64,000 nt of DNA from JAVKMO01 sp031539345 (GTDB lineage: Bacteria > Bacteroidota > Bacteroidia > Chitinophagales > Chitinophagaceae), in contig JAVKMO010000027.1 in assembly GCA_031539345.1 (NCBI GenBank), positions 62,001 through 126,000 of the forward strand, given 5' to 3'. The position numbers and the translations under genes were made by a program. Positions 1 to 8,434 of the stretch are shown piece by piece. The stretch's first letter is position 1. Every line of letters begins with the position of its first letter. The notes under the pieces were generated by a model, which was not told where the DNA came from, searched no databases, and was given only the letters and a program-made list of their open reading frames with translations.

Positions 1-5
1 ACGCA

Positions 6-37
6 TAAAAAAACCCTCACATTTTTAGTGTGAGGGG
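6..37 (-). terminator. Intrinsic terminator of the cold-shock gene
   Basis: An 8-bp perfect stem (positions 14-21 pairing with 29-36, loop of 7) is followed on the minus strand by a run of seven T. It lies about 70 bases after the stop codon of the cold-shock gene, which is transcribed toward it. Confidence 0.85.
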
Positions 38-109
38 AAATGAAACTATTCAAGTTAACTACTTTGTAGTATTGTTCGTATCAAACATTTTATGAATTAA
101 AGAGGTGGG

Positions 110-298
110 TTACGCTCTTCTTACATTTACTGCATTCAGACCTTTTTGTCCTTCTTGCACATCAAAGATCACTTCGTCGTTTTCTGCGATTTGATCTTTT
201 AACCCTGATACGTGAACAAAAACTTCTTGTCCATCGTCTCCTTTAATGAAACCAAAACCTTTTTGGTTATTAAAGAATTTTACTTTTCCTTTTTTCAT
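110..298 (-). CDS. Cold-shock domain protein (CspA family)
   Basis: A 62-residue single cold-shock domain, a small beta-barrel that binds single-stranded RNA/DNA and melts RNA structure. The sequence shows RNP1 as KGFGFI (residues 13-18) and RNP2 as VFVHVS (about 26-31), both diagnostic. The length is slightly short for the family (usually 63-70). The start is the only ATG that gives the usual KGKVKFFN beginning. It stands alone, divergent from tyrS, with its own TAnnTTTG promoter about 65-95 bases upstream and its own terminator. The AT-rich 5' untranslated leader would fit post-transcriptional cold control, but no specific leader element can be identified here. Confidence 0.95.
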   Translation of the reverse strand: MKKGKVKFFNNQKGFGFIKGDDGQEVFVHVSGLKDQIAENDEVIFDVQEGQKGLNAVNVRRA

Positions 299-689
299 GC
301 TTAAAATTTGTTAGTTATTAAAAAAAAAAATAAAAGCTTCCTTATTGCTAATTCGCTCTTTGTACAAATCTATTTATTTTGTTTTCATAGCAAAAAATAT
401 TTCATTTTCTGTTATTGCCCTTTCTTCATTTTAAAATTTTTATATTTTAATGCATAGGCTGTTTGTGAAAAATCGTTTATGAAATAATCAGCATATCAAA
501 AAAAAGTGCCAAGTCTTTTTTTATCGCATCGTTCATTTTTTTTGCTGTGTTATCTTTTTCGACAAGCAAATAAAATCAACTTACATACACGCCTTTCTTT
601 TTCATTTATCAAGTATCTAAAGTCTGCTGTCTTTATACATTTTTTTTATCCTTGCTTCAAAACAATATTTCATCAAATTATTTATCAAA
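299..689. other. Intergenic region between csp and tyrS
   Basis: About 390 bases of AT-rich divergent spacer. It holds the csp promoter (365-394, minus strand) and the csp leader with an A-rich tract near 320-333. An open frame at 506-736 on the plus strand runs into the start of tyrS in another frame, is low in complexity and has no protein-like features. I see no convincing RNA gene. A TATCCTTG near 648-655 is one base off the Bacteroidota -7 consensus and could serve tyrS. Confidence 0.5.
365..394 (-). promoter_or_regulatory. Bacteroidota-type promoter for the cold-shock gene
   Basis: On the minus strand TTTG (391-394) is followed after 18 bases by TAGATTTG (365-372). This matches the known Bacteroidota vegetative consensus (TTTG, about 19 bases, TAnnTTTG). 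It would start transcription near 358-360 and leave a leader of about 60 bases before the ATG at 298. Confidence 0.65.
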
Positions 690-1979
690 ATGGCAAATTC
701 TTTTATTCAAGAACTTCAATGGCGAGGTTTATATAGCGACTCAACGCCGCAATTAGAAGACCACCTTAACAAAGAAAGTATGCGTGCTTATATTGGTTTT
801 GACCCAACTGCAGACTCATTACATATTGGCAATTTGGTAGCGATTATGTTACTTGTACATTTTCAACAACACGGACATCAACCGATTATTTTAGTTGGTG
901 GAGCAACAGGAATGGTTGGCGACCCTTCGGGGAAAAGTAAAGAAAGAAATTTGTTAGACGAAGCAACATTGCAACATAATCTTTCAAAAATTAAAACACA
1001 ATTATCTCGTTTTTTATCGTTTGAACAATCGCAAAAAAATGCTGCACTTGTCGTTAATAATTTAGACTGGTTTCAACCCATTTCTTTTTTGTCTTTTATC
1101 AGAGACATCGGCAAACATATTACCATCAATTATATGATGGCAAAAGACAGTGTAAAAAAAAGATTAGAATCTGACAATGGAATTTCTTTTACAGAATTTA
1201 CGTATCAACTTTTACAGGGTTATGATTTTTTACATTTGTTTGAACATCATTGCTGCACACTTCAAATGGGCGGGAGCGACCAATGGGGAAACATTACAAC
1301 TGGCATTGAACTCATTAGAAAAAAAACTGGCAAAGAGGCTTTTGCATTGACTTGCCCCTTATTAAAAAAAGCAGATGGAGGAAAATTTGGTAAAACAGAA
1401 AGTGGAAATATTTGGTTAGACGAAACAAAAACGAGCCCGTATATTTTTTATCAATTTTGGCTTAACATTTCAGACGACGATGCTAAATCATGGATTAAAA
1501 TTTTTACTTTTTTAGACGAAGCAACAATCAAACAACTGATACAAGAGCATGACTTTGCTCCTCATCAACGAATTTTGCAAAAACGAATTGCACAAGAACT
1601 GACTATTTTTGTACACAATCAAACGGCTTTTGAAAAGGCTATCATCACAACAGATTTATTATTCGGTAACGGGAATACAGAAACTTTACAACAACTCAAT
1701 CAAACCGATTTTTTACACCTTATTCAAAATTTGCCGCTTGTCAATATCACACAACAAGACATTGAAAAAGAAATTACAATCATCGACTTGCTTTGTACAA
1801 CGCAAATTTTTCCGAGTAAATCTGAAGCAAAAAAAATGCTCGCCAATAATGGCATTAGCATCAACAAACAAAAAATAGACAATCCAGAAACAAGCATTGG
1901 CAAAAAATGGTTGCTTTTTGATGAATATATTTTAGTTCAAAAAGGAAAGAAAAATTACGTTGTTGTAAAAATTTTGTAA
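690..1979 (+). CDS. tyrS: Tyrosine-tRNA ligase
   Basis: A 429-residue class I aminoacyl-tRNA synthetase that charges tRNA-Tyr with tyrosine in the cytoplasm. The HIGH motif appears as LHIGNL (residues 44-49) and the KMSKS-like loop as KFGKT near residue 232. The C-terminal about 70 residues (SKSEAKKMLANNGISINKQ region) form an S4-type RNA-binding domain typical of the bacterial TyrRS1 group. The length is normal. The chosen ATG directly precedes the conserved N-terminal helix; an upstream open frame is out of phase. The next gene on the strand, a DedA protein, begins 66 bases downstream. Confidence 0.97.
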   Translation: MANSFIQELQWRGLYSDSTPQLEDHLNKESMRAYIGFDPTADSLHIGNLVAIMLLVHFQQHGHQPIILVGGATGMVGDPSGKSKERNLLDEATLQHNLSKIKTQLSRFLSFEQSQKNAALVVNNLDWFQPISFLSFIRDIGKHITINYMMAKDSVKKRLESDNGISFTEFTYQLLQGYDFLHLFEHHCCTLQMGGSDQWGNITTGIELIRKKTGKEAFALTCPLLKKADGGKFGKTESGNIWLDETKTSPYIFYQFWLNISDDDAKSWIKIFTFLDEATIKQLIQEHDFAPHQRILQKRIAQELTIFVHNQTAFEKAIITTDLLFGNGNTETLQQLNQTDFLHLIQNLPLVNITQQDIEKEITIIDLLCTTQIFPSKSEAKKMLANNGISINKQKIDNPETSIGKKWLLFDEYILVQKGKKNYVVVKIL

Positions 1980-2045
1980 GCCTTGCTTTCCTACAAAAAG
2001 CTATTCTTGTCGTTCAAAAACTAAACCAAAACAAGATCAATAATT

Positions 2046-2702
2046 ATGGAAACAATCAACACAATTAGAAATATTATTAACCCAGAATGGATACTCACGC
2101 ATGGTGGAATATGGTTGGTGTTACTGATTATTTTTGCTGAAACAGGCTTGTTTCTTGGTTTCTTTTTACCGGGCGATTCTTTGTTATTTATTACTGGCAT
2201 GGTGCTTGCAAAAGGCGGCGTACATTTTACAAATACATCAACACTTAGCCTTATACCGTGTATGGTGCTGATTATTTTTGCAGGTGTATTAGGCAATTTT
2301 GTTGGCTATTGGTTTGGCTATAAATCAGGCGACCTTCTTTTTCAAAAAAAAGATTCTCTCTTCTTTAAGAAAAAATATCTCCATCAAGCCCAAAGTTTTT
2401 ATGATAAAAATGGAGCATCAACAATTGTTATTGCCCGCTTTCTGCCCATTATCAGAACCTTTGCTCCCATTATCGCAGGCATTGTTAAAATGAATAAAAA
2501 AGCGTTTTTTCTATATAATGTAATTGGTTGCGTTGTTTGGGTGTTGAGTATGGTTTTGTTAGGATTTTTTCTTGGAAGAATTTTTCCTGAACTTACAAAA
2601 TATTTAGACTTCATTGTTATTGGCATTATTGTGATCACAACATTTCCTGTGTTTTACAAAATCATCAAATACAAAAACGCCCCTGTAGTAGAAAAAAAAT
2701 AA
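2046..2702 (+). CDS. DedA/SNARE-associated family membrane protein
   Basis: A 218-residue polytopic inner-membrane protein. It shows the two DedA landmarks: the GFFLPGDSLLF segment near residues 38-48 and the RFLPIIRTFAPIIAG segment near 133-147 with its conserved arginines. Hydrophobic segments lie at about 18-40, 55-85, 125-165 and 175-205. Family members take part in membrane homeostasis; several are linked to undecaprenyl phosphate or phosphatidylethanolamine flipping, but the substrate here cannot be told. The C-terminus ends in a short basic tail. It is convergent with the next gene, with only 10 bases between the stops. Confidence 0.9.
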   Translation: METINTIRNIINPEWILTHGGIWLVLLIIFAETGLFLGFFLPGDSLLFITGMVLAKGGVHFTNTSTLSLIPCMVLIIFAGVLGNFVGYWFGYKSGDLLFQKKDSLFFKKKYLHQAQSFYDKNGASTIVIARFLPIIRTFAPIIAGIVKMNKKAFFLYNVIGCVVWVLSMVLLGFFLGRIFPELTKYLDFIVIGIIVITTFPVFYKIIKYKNAPVVEKK

Positions 2703-2712
2703 AGTTCAATTT

Positions 2713-3873
2713 CTATTTAAACGGCTGTCTGTTTTTCCAATTTATTTTTGGAGTAAATATTTTTAATCCATACCGAAGTGCCGCATTCACGAACATGTTG
2801 TGATGCTTAACCAAAACAAATAATTCAGTTGGTATCGCGCCAACAGAACTTTTTATTTCCATTGCTGTTCTGCCAAAATGTAGGGTCTTTCCTTTTTGTG
2901 CAATACAAAATTCAATCATGTCATACAACATATTCAAATATAACAAACTGTCTTTTTGTAAGTTATTATTATAGCCTAAAAAATAAGTTTGTAACTCTTC
3001 TTTATTTTTGATAATGGTATAAAATCCAACTAATTCATTGGCAAGAAAATAACCATACACATACAATTCATCTTGCAGCTGTTTCTTTAATGTAAAGAAG
3101 TGGTTTGGTGGTAAAACAAAGGTGTTAAATTTTGCTTGTTGTTGAACTTGTAGATATAAATTATCAATCGTTTGAGTATGGTGTGCAATGTCGTCTTCGG
3201 TCAAAGCTTTCTTTTCTATTTGTGAAGATTTTTTTCTTGCACGGTTGAGTTGCGTTCGATATTTTGTATTGAGAGCTTTTGTGTAATCACTAAAATGATG
3301 CCATGTTGAATGGGAATTAAAAATCATTGTTGGTTGAAATTTTGTCCATGCGTAATTTTTAAAACTTGTTTGCACAAAGCCCGATTTGTTTTTCTCGTGA
3401 ATATCTTTTATCATACTCAAACGTATTTTGATGTTCTTTTTTTTGAAGTAATCAAGCATACAATGATGAACGCGTTCCAACAAAACCGAAAATTGCGTTT
3501 GTGAAACAGCAGTAGAGTTGAAAGAAAAAGCATGTTCTCCAGTCAATAAATTATTTCCAACAAGAAGAATATGGCGTGCAAGAAAACGTGCCGCAAAATG
3601 CTTGAGTTTGTTTATCCAAACAGATTTCGATTGAAACAATTCTGTATTAGAAATGTCAATATGTTGCACTAATACCTTTCCGACAAGTTGATTTTGAGTA
3701 TTAAAAACGCCAACAAAATAACAGTGCATATTATTAGGCGATGATGTTTCTAATACGTGCAAAAAAGGAATAGACAAAAAAACGTGAGAAGGAGCAAACG
3801 TGTCCCACTCTTTAGGCAGATGGCTGGTGCTATTGAAAACTACAGCCGTATAGCCTTGCGTTAATACATACAT
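2713..3873 (-). CDS. Acyl-CoA N-acyltransferase-fold protein (GNAT/FemAB-like)
   Basis: A 386-residue soluble protein resembling the GNAT/FemAB-like proteins common in Bacteroidota. A basic, Arg-rich stretch at about 207-220 (TKYRTQLNRARKKS) and a second domain around residues 260-345 (YGYFLANELVGFYTIIKN, then YLNMLYDMIEFCI and HFGRTAMEIKSS) match the layout of FemAB-type peptidyl- or acyltransferases, in which LHFGRT-like motifs close the active-site domain. There is no signal peptide or membrane segment. The substrate is unknown. It is divergent from no neighbour and sits alone between the DedA gene and the DUF1761 gene. Confidence 0.6.
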   Translation of the reverse strand: MYVLTQGYTAVVFNSTSHLPKEWDTFAPSHVFLSIPFLHVLETSSPNNMHCYFVGVFNTQNQLVGKVLVQHIDISNTELFQSKSVWINKLKHFAARFLARHILLVGNNLLTGEHAFSFNSTAVSQTQFSVLLERVHHCMLDYFKKKNIKIRLSMIKDIHEKNKSGFVQTSFKNYAWTKFQPTMIFNSHSTWHHFSDYTKALNTKYRTQLNRARKKSSQIEKKALTEDDIAHHTQTIDNLYLQVQQQAKFNTFVLPPNHFFTLKKQLQDELYVYGYFLANELVGFYTIIKNKEELQTYFLGYNNNLQKDSLLYLNMLYDMIEFCIAQKGKTLHFGRTAMEIKSSVGAIPTELFVLVKHHNMFVNAALRYGLKIFTPKINWKNRQPFK

Positions 3874-3900
3874 ATGTCAATTGTGTCTTGCTTATTGGTG

Positions 3901-4383
3901 CTACCAAGCACAAATAATGCCTCCCATTATTGTCAAAGAAATTGTCCAATAACCCGCCGTAATAAAAATGTATTTCCATGATTTAGATTCATACAATCCA
4001 TTGAGCATAATTACTGGAAATAGAAAAAACAAGCCCGTCATGAATCCGTGCAAAGCACCGTGTTTGAAGGTTCTAAACGCTGTTCCATATTCTGCCATAA
4101 AAGCAAAATAAGAAGATGTGGGAGCCAATTTTGAAGGGTCTCCGCCAACACTACTTGTTACACCAAATTGATGAATCACCAACATTTGCAAAACAAAAGA
4201 CAAGAAAAAAGCACCCACAAAATGTAAGGCAATCAGTTTAAACATTTGTCCAGAAGACGGTTTTGCTTTTCCTTCGATATTGGACTCTTTCATCCAAATT
4301 GTGCCAAATACATTCGGGTTATACCAAATAAAACCAAGAAAAACAGACACTAAGGCAGCAACAAGCAAACAAAAAATAGACAT
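3901..4383 (-). CDS. DUF1761 family membrane protein
   Basis: A 160-residue protein with four hydrophobic segments (about 1-20, 50-72, 105-130, 138-158). It has the family's typical start, in which a first helix is followed by GFIWYNPNVFGTIWMKE (18-34), and the later HGALHGFMTGLFFLFPV segment. These match DUF1761, a family of unknown function in the membrane. The stop codon is 27 bases upstream of the neighbouring acyltransferase-like gene, so the two could be cotranscribed. Confidence 0.8.
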   Translation of the reverse strand: MSIFCLLVAALVSVFLGFIWYNPNVFGTIWMKESNIEGKAKPSSGQMFKLIALHFVGAFFLSFVLQMLVIHQFGVTSSVGGDPSKLAPTSSYFAFMAEYGTAFRTFKHGALHGFMTGLFFLFPVIMLNGLYESKSWKYIFITAGYWTISLTIMGGIICAW

Positions 4384-4479
4384 GAATAAGAGATTAAAGG
4401 TGAAAAGAAAAATGAAAAATAAAAAACAAAACTATTCGCTTTTTTGATATTTAGCATCAAATTATATCCTCAAAAAAAT

Positions 4480-4487
4480 TAAATTTG
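4480..4487 (+). promoter_or_regulatory. Candidate -7 box upstream of the YdeI-like gene
   Basis: TAAATTTG fits the Bacteroidota -7 consensus TAnnTTTG and sits 35 bases before the ATG at 4523. A TTTG is present only at 4443-4446, which is too far for the usual spacing, so the -33 half is unsupported. Confidence 0.35.
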
Positions 4488-4522
4488 CCACTTTCTATTC
4501 TTCGCAACGTACGAGAGCAAAA

Positions 4523-5170
4523 ATGAACCAAACTTTATTTGAGAAATTATTTTTTACTGATGAAAAAAATATTTTAGTTCAAGGAACGCCAGTTTCTATT
4601 GAGCGTACGTTTATCAAATTAAGGTATTCTAAAAACGTTACCCCATTATTGAAAAATAAAAAAATTGACTTTGCACTCTTGTTTGCAATTAATAAAATTC
4701 AGTTAGAAAAAATTGCACCTGAAGTTTTAGACGCAATGGGCGAAAAAGGAAAACTGTGGATTGCCTTTCCTAAAAGTACATCAAAAATTGTGAGCGATTT
4801 AACCCATGTGCGTGGGTGGAATGTGATTTTAAAAAGAGATTATCAATTGGTGCGGTTGATTGCGATTGACCATGTTTGGAGCGGAGCAAGGTTTGAAAAA
4901 AAATCGGCTATCCCGAAAACCTTATTTCCAACCAAAATAGAATCAGTGTATATTGATTATGAAAAACAATCGGTAATCTACCCTGAAGATTTGAAGAACT
5001 TATTTGAACAATTTGAACACGCACAATTGTTTTTTGAAAGTTTAATTTTTGATTTAAAACGCAATTTTATTCTTTGGTTAGAAGCCGCAACGAATATGGC
5101 AGAGAGAGAAGAAAGATTAAAACATATTATCGAACAAACGTTACAAGGCAGTTTTGAAATTGCTTTGTAA
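4523..5170 (+). CDS. YdeI/OmpD-associated family protein with N-terminal DUF3052-like domain
   Basis: A 215-residue soluble protein. The first about 125 residues contain IDFALLFAINKIQLEKI and GKLWIAFPKSTSKI, a pattern seen in DUF3052-like proteins. The C-terminal part (about 150-212) ends in the helical stretch NMAEREERLKHIIEQTLQG, which is typical of the YdeI/OmpD-associated domain. The biochemical role is not known; E. coli YdeI has been tied to peptide resistance, but that cannot be carried over safely. It starts a plus-strand run with the TPR gene and pheS. Confidence 0.6.
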   Translation: MNQTLFEKLFFTDEKNILVQGTPVSIERTFIKLRYSKNVTPLLKNKKIDFALLFAINKIQLEKIAPEVLDAMGEKGKLWIAFPKSTSKIVSDLTHVRGWNVILKRDYQLVRLIAIDHVWSGARFEKKSAIPKTLFPTKIESVYIDYEKQSVIYPEDLKNLFEQFEHAQLFFESLIFDLKRNFILWLEAATNMAEREERLKHIIEQTLQGSFEIAL

Positions 5171-5252
5171 TCACTTTTAGTATAGCCTCAATATTTTTAT
5201 TTTTTTCTCTTGATGACGATAGAGAAATTCATTTTTATACCCCTCCTTTCTT

Positions 5253-5903
5253 ATGAAATTCTATTTGTTTTTATTAAAATACCGTTTGCAATTTGCTCTT
5301 CTTCTTTTGATATTAGCCATTTATACTCACGTGCAAGCGGGTTTTTGGCCAGCGTTTGTGCTTTACGTCATTTTTTTTATTGCTTTTGTCAGTCATTTTA
5401 TTTTTGGTTCACTTCGACTTATTCAAGATGCTATAGAAAAAGGAAATATGCCTGAGGCTAAAAAATTGCTGTCGCAAATTTGGTTTCCGAATTTATTATA
5501 CAAACCAATTCGTGCTGTTTATTATACCGTGAAAGGAAGTATTGCTATGATGGATAAAGACTTTACAAACGCCGAACTCCACATGAAGAAAAGTTTAGAT
5601 TTAGGCTTGCCGATGAAAGAAGCTGAAGGCAGCAATAAATTGCAACTCGGAATGTTGTCGATTCAAAAAGGAGATATGAAAAAGGGAGAATCATATATCA
5701 AACAAGCATTGAAAGACGGTCTCACTGACGATGAAAGTAGAGCAATGGCGTTCTTGCAACTGTCTTCTATTTTTGCTAACAAAAGAGAGTTTAGAGTAGC
5801 GAAAGAGTATTATCGAAAAGCAAAAGGATTAAATCCTAAAACGCCTGAAATCAAAGACCAATTAAAACAAATGGACAAATATATGTCTCGTATGCCTGGT
5901 TAA
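5253..5903 (+). CDS. Membrane-anchored tetratricopeptide repeat protein
   Basis: A 216-residue protein with two N-terminal hydrophobic segments (about 2-25 and 28-52) and a C-terminal repeat region. At least three TPR-like helix pairs can be read between residues 65 and 205, for example ANKREFRVAKEYYRKAKGL followed by NPKTPEIKDQLKQM. TPR regions mediate protein contacts; no enzymatic motif is present. It is followed after 16 bases by pheS, so it may be cotranscribed with it, but no functional link is evident. Confidence 0.75.
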   Translation: MKFYLFLLKYRLQFALLLLILAIYTHVQAGFWPAFVLYVIFFIAFVSHFIFGSLRLIQDAIEKGNMPEAKKLLSQIWFPNLLYKPIRAVYYTVKGSIAMMDKDFTNAELHMKKSLDLGLPMKEAEGSNKLQLGMLSIQKGDMKKGESYIKQALKDGLTDDESRAMAFLQLSSIFANKREFRVAKEYYRKAKGLNPKTPEIKDQLKQMDKYMSRMPG

Positions 5904-5919
5904 ATTTTAATGTTTTTTT

Positions 5920-6957
5920 ATGCCCTCTTTTATTGAAAAAATCCAACATTTACAAGCTCAAGCTCAATCTTTTTCTTTTCAATCTGAAAAAGACGTAGAA
6001 CAATTTCGTATTCAATATTTGGGTACAAAAGGGATTTTGAAAAATTGTTATGAAGATTTAAAACTCGCACCTGTTGAAGAAAAAAAAGCCTTGGGTCAAG
6101 CCATTCAACAATTTAAAATCGCTTTAGAAGAGCAATTGGAAACAGAAAAAAAAACATTTTTGACCACGTCCAATACAACCACACAATACAGCGAAAAAGA
6201 TATTAGCCTGCCGCCAGGAGACAATTTGAAAATAGGTGCAAGGCATCCTATCAATATCATCAAAAATGACATTATTAAAGTGTTCCAAAAAATCGGATTT
6301 AGCATTGCCGAAGGACCTGAAATAGAAGATGATTGGCATAATTTTACAGCACTGAATATTCCTGAAACGCATCCTGCAAGAGACATGCAAGACACGTTTT
6401 ATATTTCTCAAAATCCCACCACGCTATTAAGAACCCATACAAGCAATGTGCAAATTAGAGCATTGAAAAAAAAGGAATTGCCTTTGCGTATTATTTGTCC
6501 TGGACGTGTGTTTAGAAACGAAACAATTAGTGCAAGGTCGCATTGTTTTTTTCATCAAATAGAAGGTTTATACGTAGATAAAAAAGTGTCTTTTGCAGAC
6601 CTCAAGCAAACACTTTATTTTTTTGTGAAAGAATTTTTTGGGTCAGATATTAAAATTCGTTTTCGCCCGTCTTATTTTCCTTTTACAGAACCGAGTGCCG
6701 AAATGGATATCAGTTGCCTGATTTGCAAAGGCAAGGGTTGCAGTGTTTGTAAACAATCTGGTTGGGTAGAAATTTTGGGTAGTGGTATGGTTCACCCACA
6801 ATTGTTTAAAAATTGCGGCATTGATGAACAACAATATACTGGTTATGCTTGGGGAATGGGCGTAGAAAGAATTGCCATGTTAAAATATGAAATTAAAGAC
6901 TTACGTTTGTTTAGCGAAAATGATGTTCGCTTTTTAGAACAATTTAGAGGCGGGTAG
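5920..6957 (+). CDS. pheS: Phenylalanine-tRNA ligase alpha subunit
   Basis: A 345-residue catalytic subunit of the (alpha-beta)2 PheRS, which charges tRNA-Phe. An N-terminal coiled-coil region (1-95) is followed by the class II core, with motif 2 around FRNETISARSHCFFHQ (about 200-215) and motif 3 GMGVERIAML (about 309-318). Near residues 267-276 two CxxC-type pairs (CLICKGKGCSVCK) form a zinc-ribbon-like insertion, also seen in other Bacteroidota PheS proteins. The beta subunit is not in the window. The gene ends 27 bases from the inward-facing restriction endonuclease gene. Confidence 0.97.
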   Translation: MPSFIEKIQHLQAQAQSFSFQSEKDVEQFRIQYLGTKGILKNCYEDLKLAPVEEKKALGQAIQQFKIALEEQLETEKKTFLTTSNTTTQYSEKDISLPPGDNLKIGARHPINIIKNDIIKVFQKIGFSIAEGPEIEDDWHNFTALNIPETHPARDMQDTFYISQNPTTLLRTHTSNVQIRALKKKELPLRIICPGRVFRNETISARSHCFFHQIEGLYVDKKVSFADLKQTLYFFVKEFFGSDIKIRFRPSYFPFTEPSAEMDISCLICKGKGCSVCKQSGWVEILGSGMVHPQLFKNCGIDEQQYTGYAWGMGVERIAMLKYEIKDLRLFSENDVRFLEQFRGG

Positions 6958-6983
6958 GAGGTTAAAATTTCTAAACGAAGAGG

Positions 6984-8120
6984 TTATAAATGTTCAACGT
7001 TAAATTCGTTATATGAGTTAGTTTTCATGATGTCTATTTTGAAATTTTTTTGGTCTATTTTTGTAATCATTACGCTATCAAAGCCCAACTCGTCTAACTT
7101 TTCAATTGTAGCTAATTCACCTTCTTGGAGTTGTAAAACCTTACGCAAAAGCCAGTCAGAAATCGCTTTATTGGGGTCTGTCATTAATGCTTTTGAATTG
7201 TCTTGACACACCTTTGCTGTAAAGATTTCTCCTGTCGGTATTGTTAAGTTGAAATGGTTGTCTTTTGCAGGAAAAAATGTTGGATATTTTTTATGTATTT
7301 CTATTGGAATCGGGATATAAATTTCTCCAAAATTTCTTTTTCTACCTCCTGCATTCCATTGATTTAATGCCGATTTTTCAAAAACAAATTTTTCGTTGTT
7401 TTGAATTCCGTATAATGGAAGGATTACAAAATTTTGTCCTTTGATTAATTTGTCTGTTGCAGGTTTGAAGTCTTTATTTTCAAAGAGTTCAAGCAACAAA
7501 GTATAAGGGTCTTCAATTATTTCAATTGGAAGTCTAAACGCATTTCCGGGAATAATAAATTTTCGAAAAAGGGTACTTTTTGAATAGTTGAAAGAATAAA
7601 AATTATTTCCATCTTCAAATTGCAGACTCGCTTTATTGTCTTTAACGGAATGGATATTTGTAATGTCAATAGTATCATAATCAGTTTCAAAAAGCAAAAG
7701 TTCTTTTTCTTTTCTTGCAACAATGTGATACAAAGAACTCTTAATATTATAAACCCTGTTAGCTAAATCTATTCTGTCGTTTCTAAATTCGCTTAATTTT
7801 ATCGCAAGGTCTTTGTTTTTGAAATTTGCTAAAAATCTTGAAAGAGAATTAAATTCTGCCACTTTCTCTGTGCTATTATTTGAATTACAAGTAAATGTTT
7901 TCAAACCAATACCAATTGATTTGTAATTGGCATCAAAAGCTGTATCCGAGCGACTTAAATTATTTGCATCAAAACTTCTACAAAAAATATTCTCTGCAAC
8001 ACGATAGTTAATAAAAGGGACAGAACTTTCGCTGAATAAACCAGACAATTTTGAAATTGCCGAAAGCAGTTTTAAATAATTTCCATTTTTTTCTTTATCT
8101 ATTTTTGCAAATGATATCAT
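6984..8120 (-). CDS. Type II restriction endonuclease with NgoFVII-like C-terminal domain
   Basis: A 378-residue protein, last gene of the methyltransferase operon. Residues 225-350 carry GGRKRNFGEIYIP (258-270), AKVCQDNSKALMTDP (302-316) and WLLR (323-326). This pattern, as I recall it, is that of the C-terminal B3-like DNA-recognition domain of NgoFVII/NgoAVII endonucleases. Those enzymes carry a phospholipase D-type nuclease at the N-terminus; here I see no HxK motif. Instead residues 59-76 read DTAFDANYKSIGIGLKTF, whose acidic residues and lysine could be part of a PD-(D/E)XK-type site. The start ATG overlaps the TGA of the small middle gene (ATGA). Function as the cognate nuclease is inferred from position and the C-terminal similarity; specificity is unknown. 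Confidence 0.7.
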   Translation of the reverse strand: MISFAKIDKEKNGNYLKLLSAISKLSGLFSESSVPFINYRVAENIFCRSFDANNLSRSDTAFDANYKSIGIGLKTFTCNSNNSTEKVAEFNSLSRFLANFKNKDLAIKLSEFRNDRIDLANRVYNIKSSLYHIVARKEKELLLFETDYDTIDITNIHSVKDNKASLQFEDGNNFYSFNYSKSTLFRKFIIPGNAFRLPIEIIEDPYTLLLELFENKDFKPATDKLIKGQNFVILPLYGIQNNEKFVFEKSALNQWNAGGRKRNFGEIYIPIPIEIHKKYPTFFPAKDNHFNLTIPTGEIFTAKVCQDNSKALMTDPNKAISDWLLRKVLQLQEGELATIEKLDELGFDSVMITKIDQKNFKIDIMKTNSYNEFNVEHL

Positions 8121-8433
8121 AAAGTTACACTTCTTAAAAAGTGATATAATTCAGCTTTGTCGTTTGTTACAATTTCAATAGTACAAGAGTAATTTTTTAT
8201 TCTCGTAGTTTGAAGAAATTGGTTAATAACAGTTGCTTCAAGATGACTTAAATAATCATTATAATTTGATTGTTCTCTTTCTGTATAAATAATAGGGAAT
8301 AACCGTTATGATTTATTACCACATCATAAGTTTGATTTTTATCGTTATCAATAATTCTCAATCCATAAATATTTATAGGTAAATTTTTAGTTTGAACTTG
8401 AAAATTATATTTCGACAAATCTTGTAATTGCAT
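8117..8433 (-). pseudogene. Small frameshifted gene in the restriction-modification operon
   Basis: An ATG at 8433, one base after the methyltransferase stop, opens a frame that reads 61 codons and stops at 8248. In another frame the coding sequence continues without a stop from about codon 44 to a TGA at 8117-8119 that overlaps the endonuclease ATG. Joined, the product would be about 104 residues, beginning MQLQDLSKYNFQVQ and ending YHFLRSVTL. The lesion lies between about 8248 and 8305 and equals a net loss of one base (or gain of two). I do not recognise the protein; it has no helix-turn-helix of the controller (C) protein kind. The tight coupling on both sides (1-base gap, ATGA overlap) says the intact form is a real gene of the system. 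It could be real decay or a single sequence error. Confidence 0.7.
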
Positions 8434-8434
8434 T

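Noticed and set aside
506..736. Plus-strand open frame of 76 codons before tyrS
   Set aside because: It overlaps the start of tyrS in another frame and is low in complexity, mostly F, K, Y and S from AT-rich spacer.
8248..8305. Programmed ribosomal frameshift in the small restriction-modification gene
   Set aside because: No slippery heptamer or clear downstream hairpin is visible; a simple indel explains the data better.
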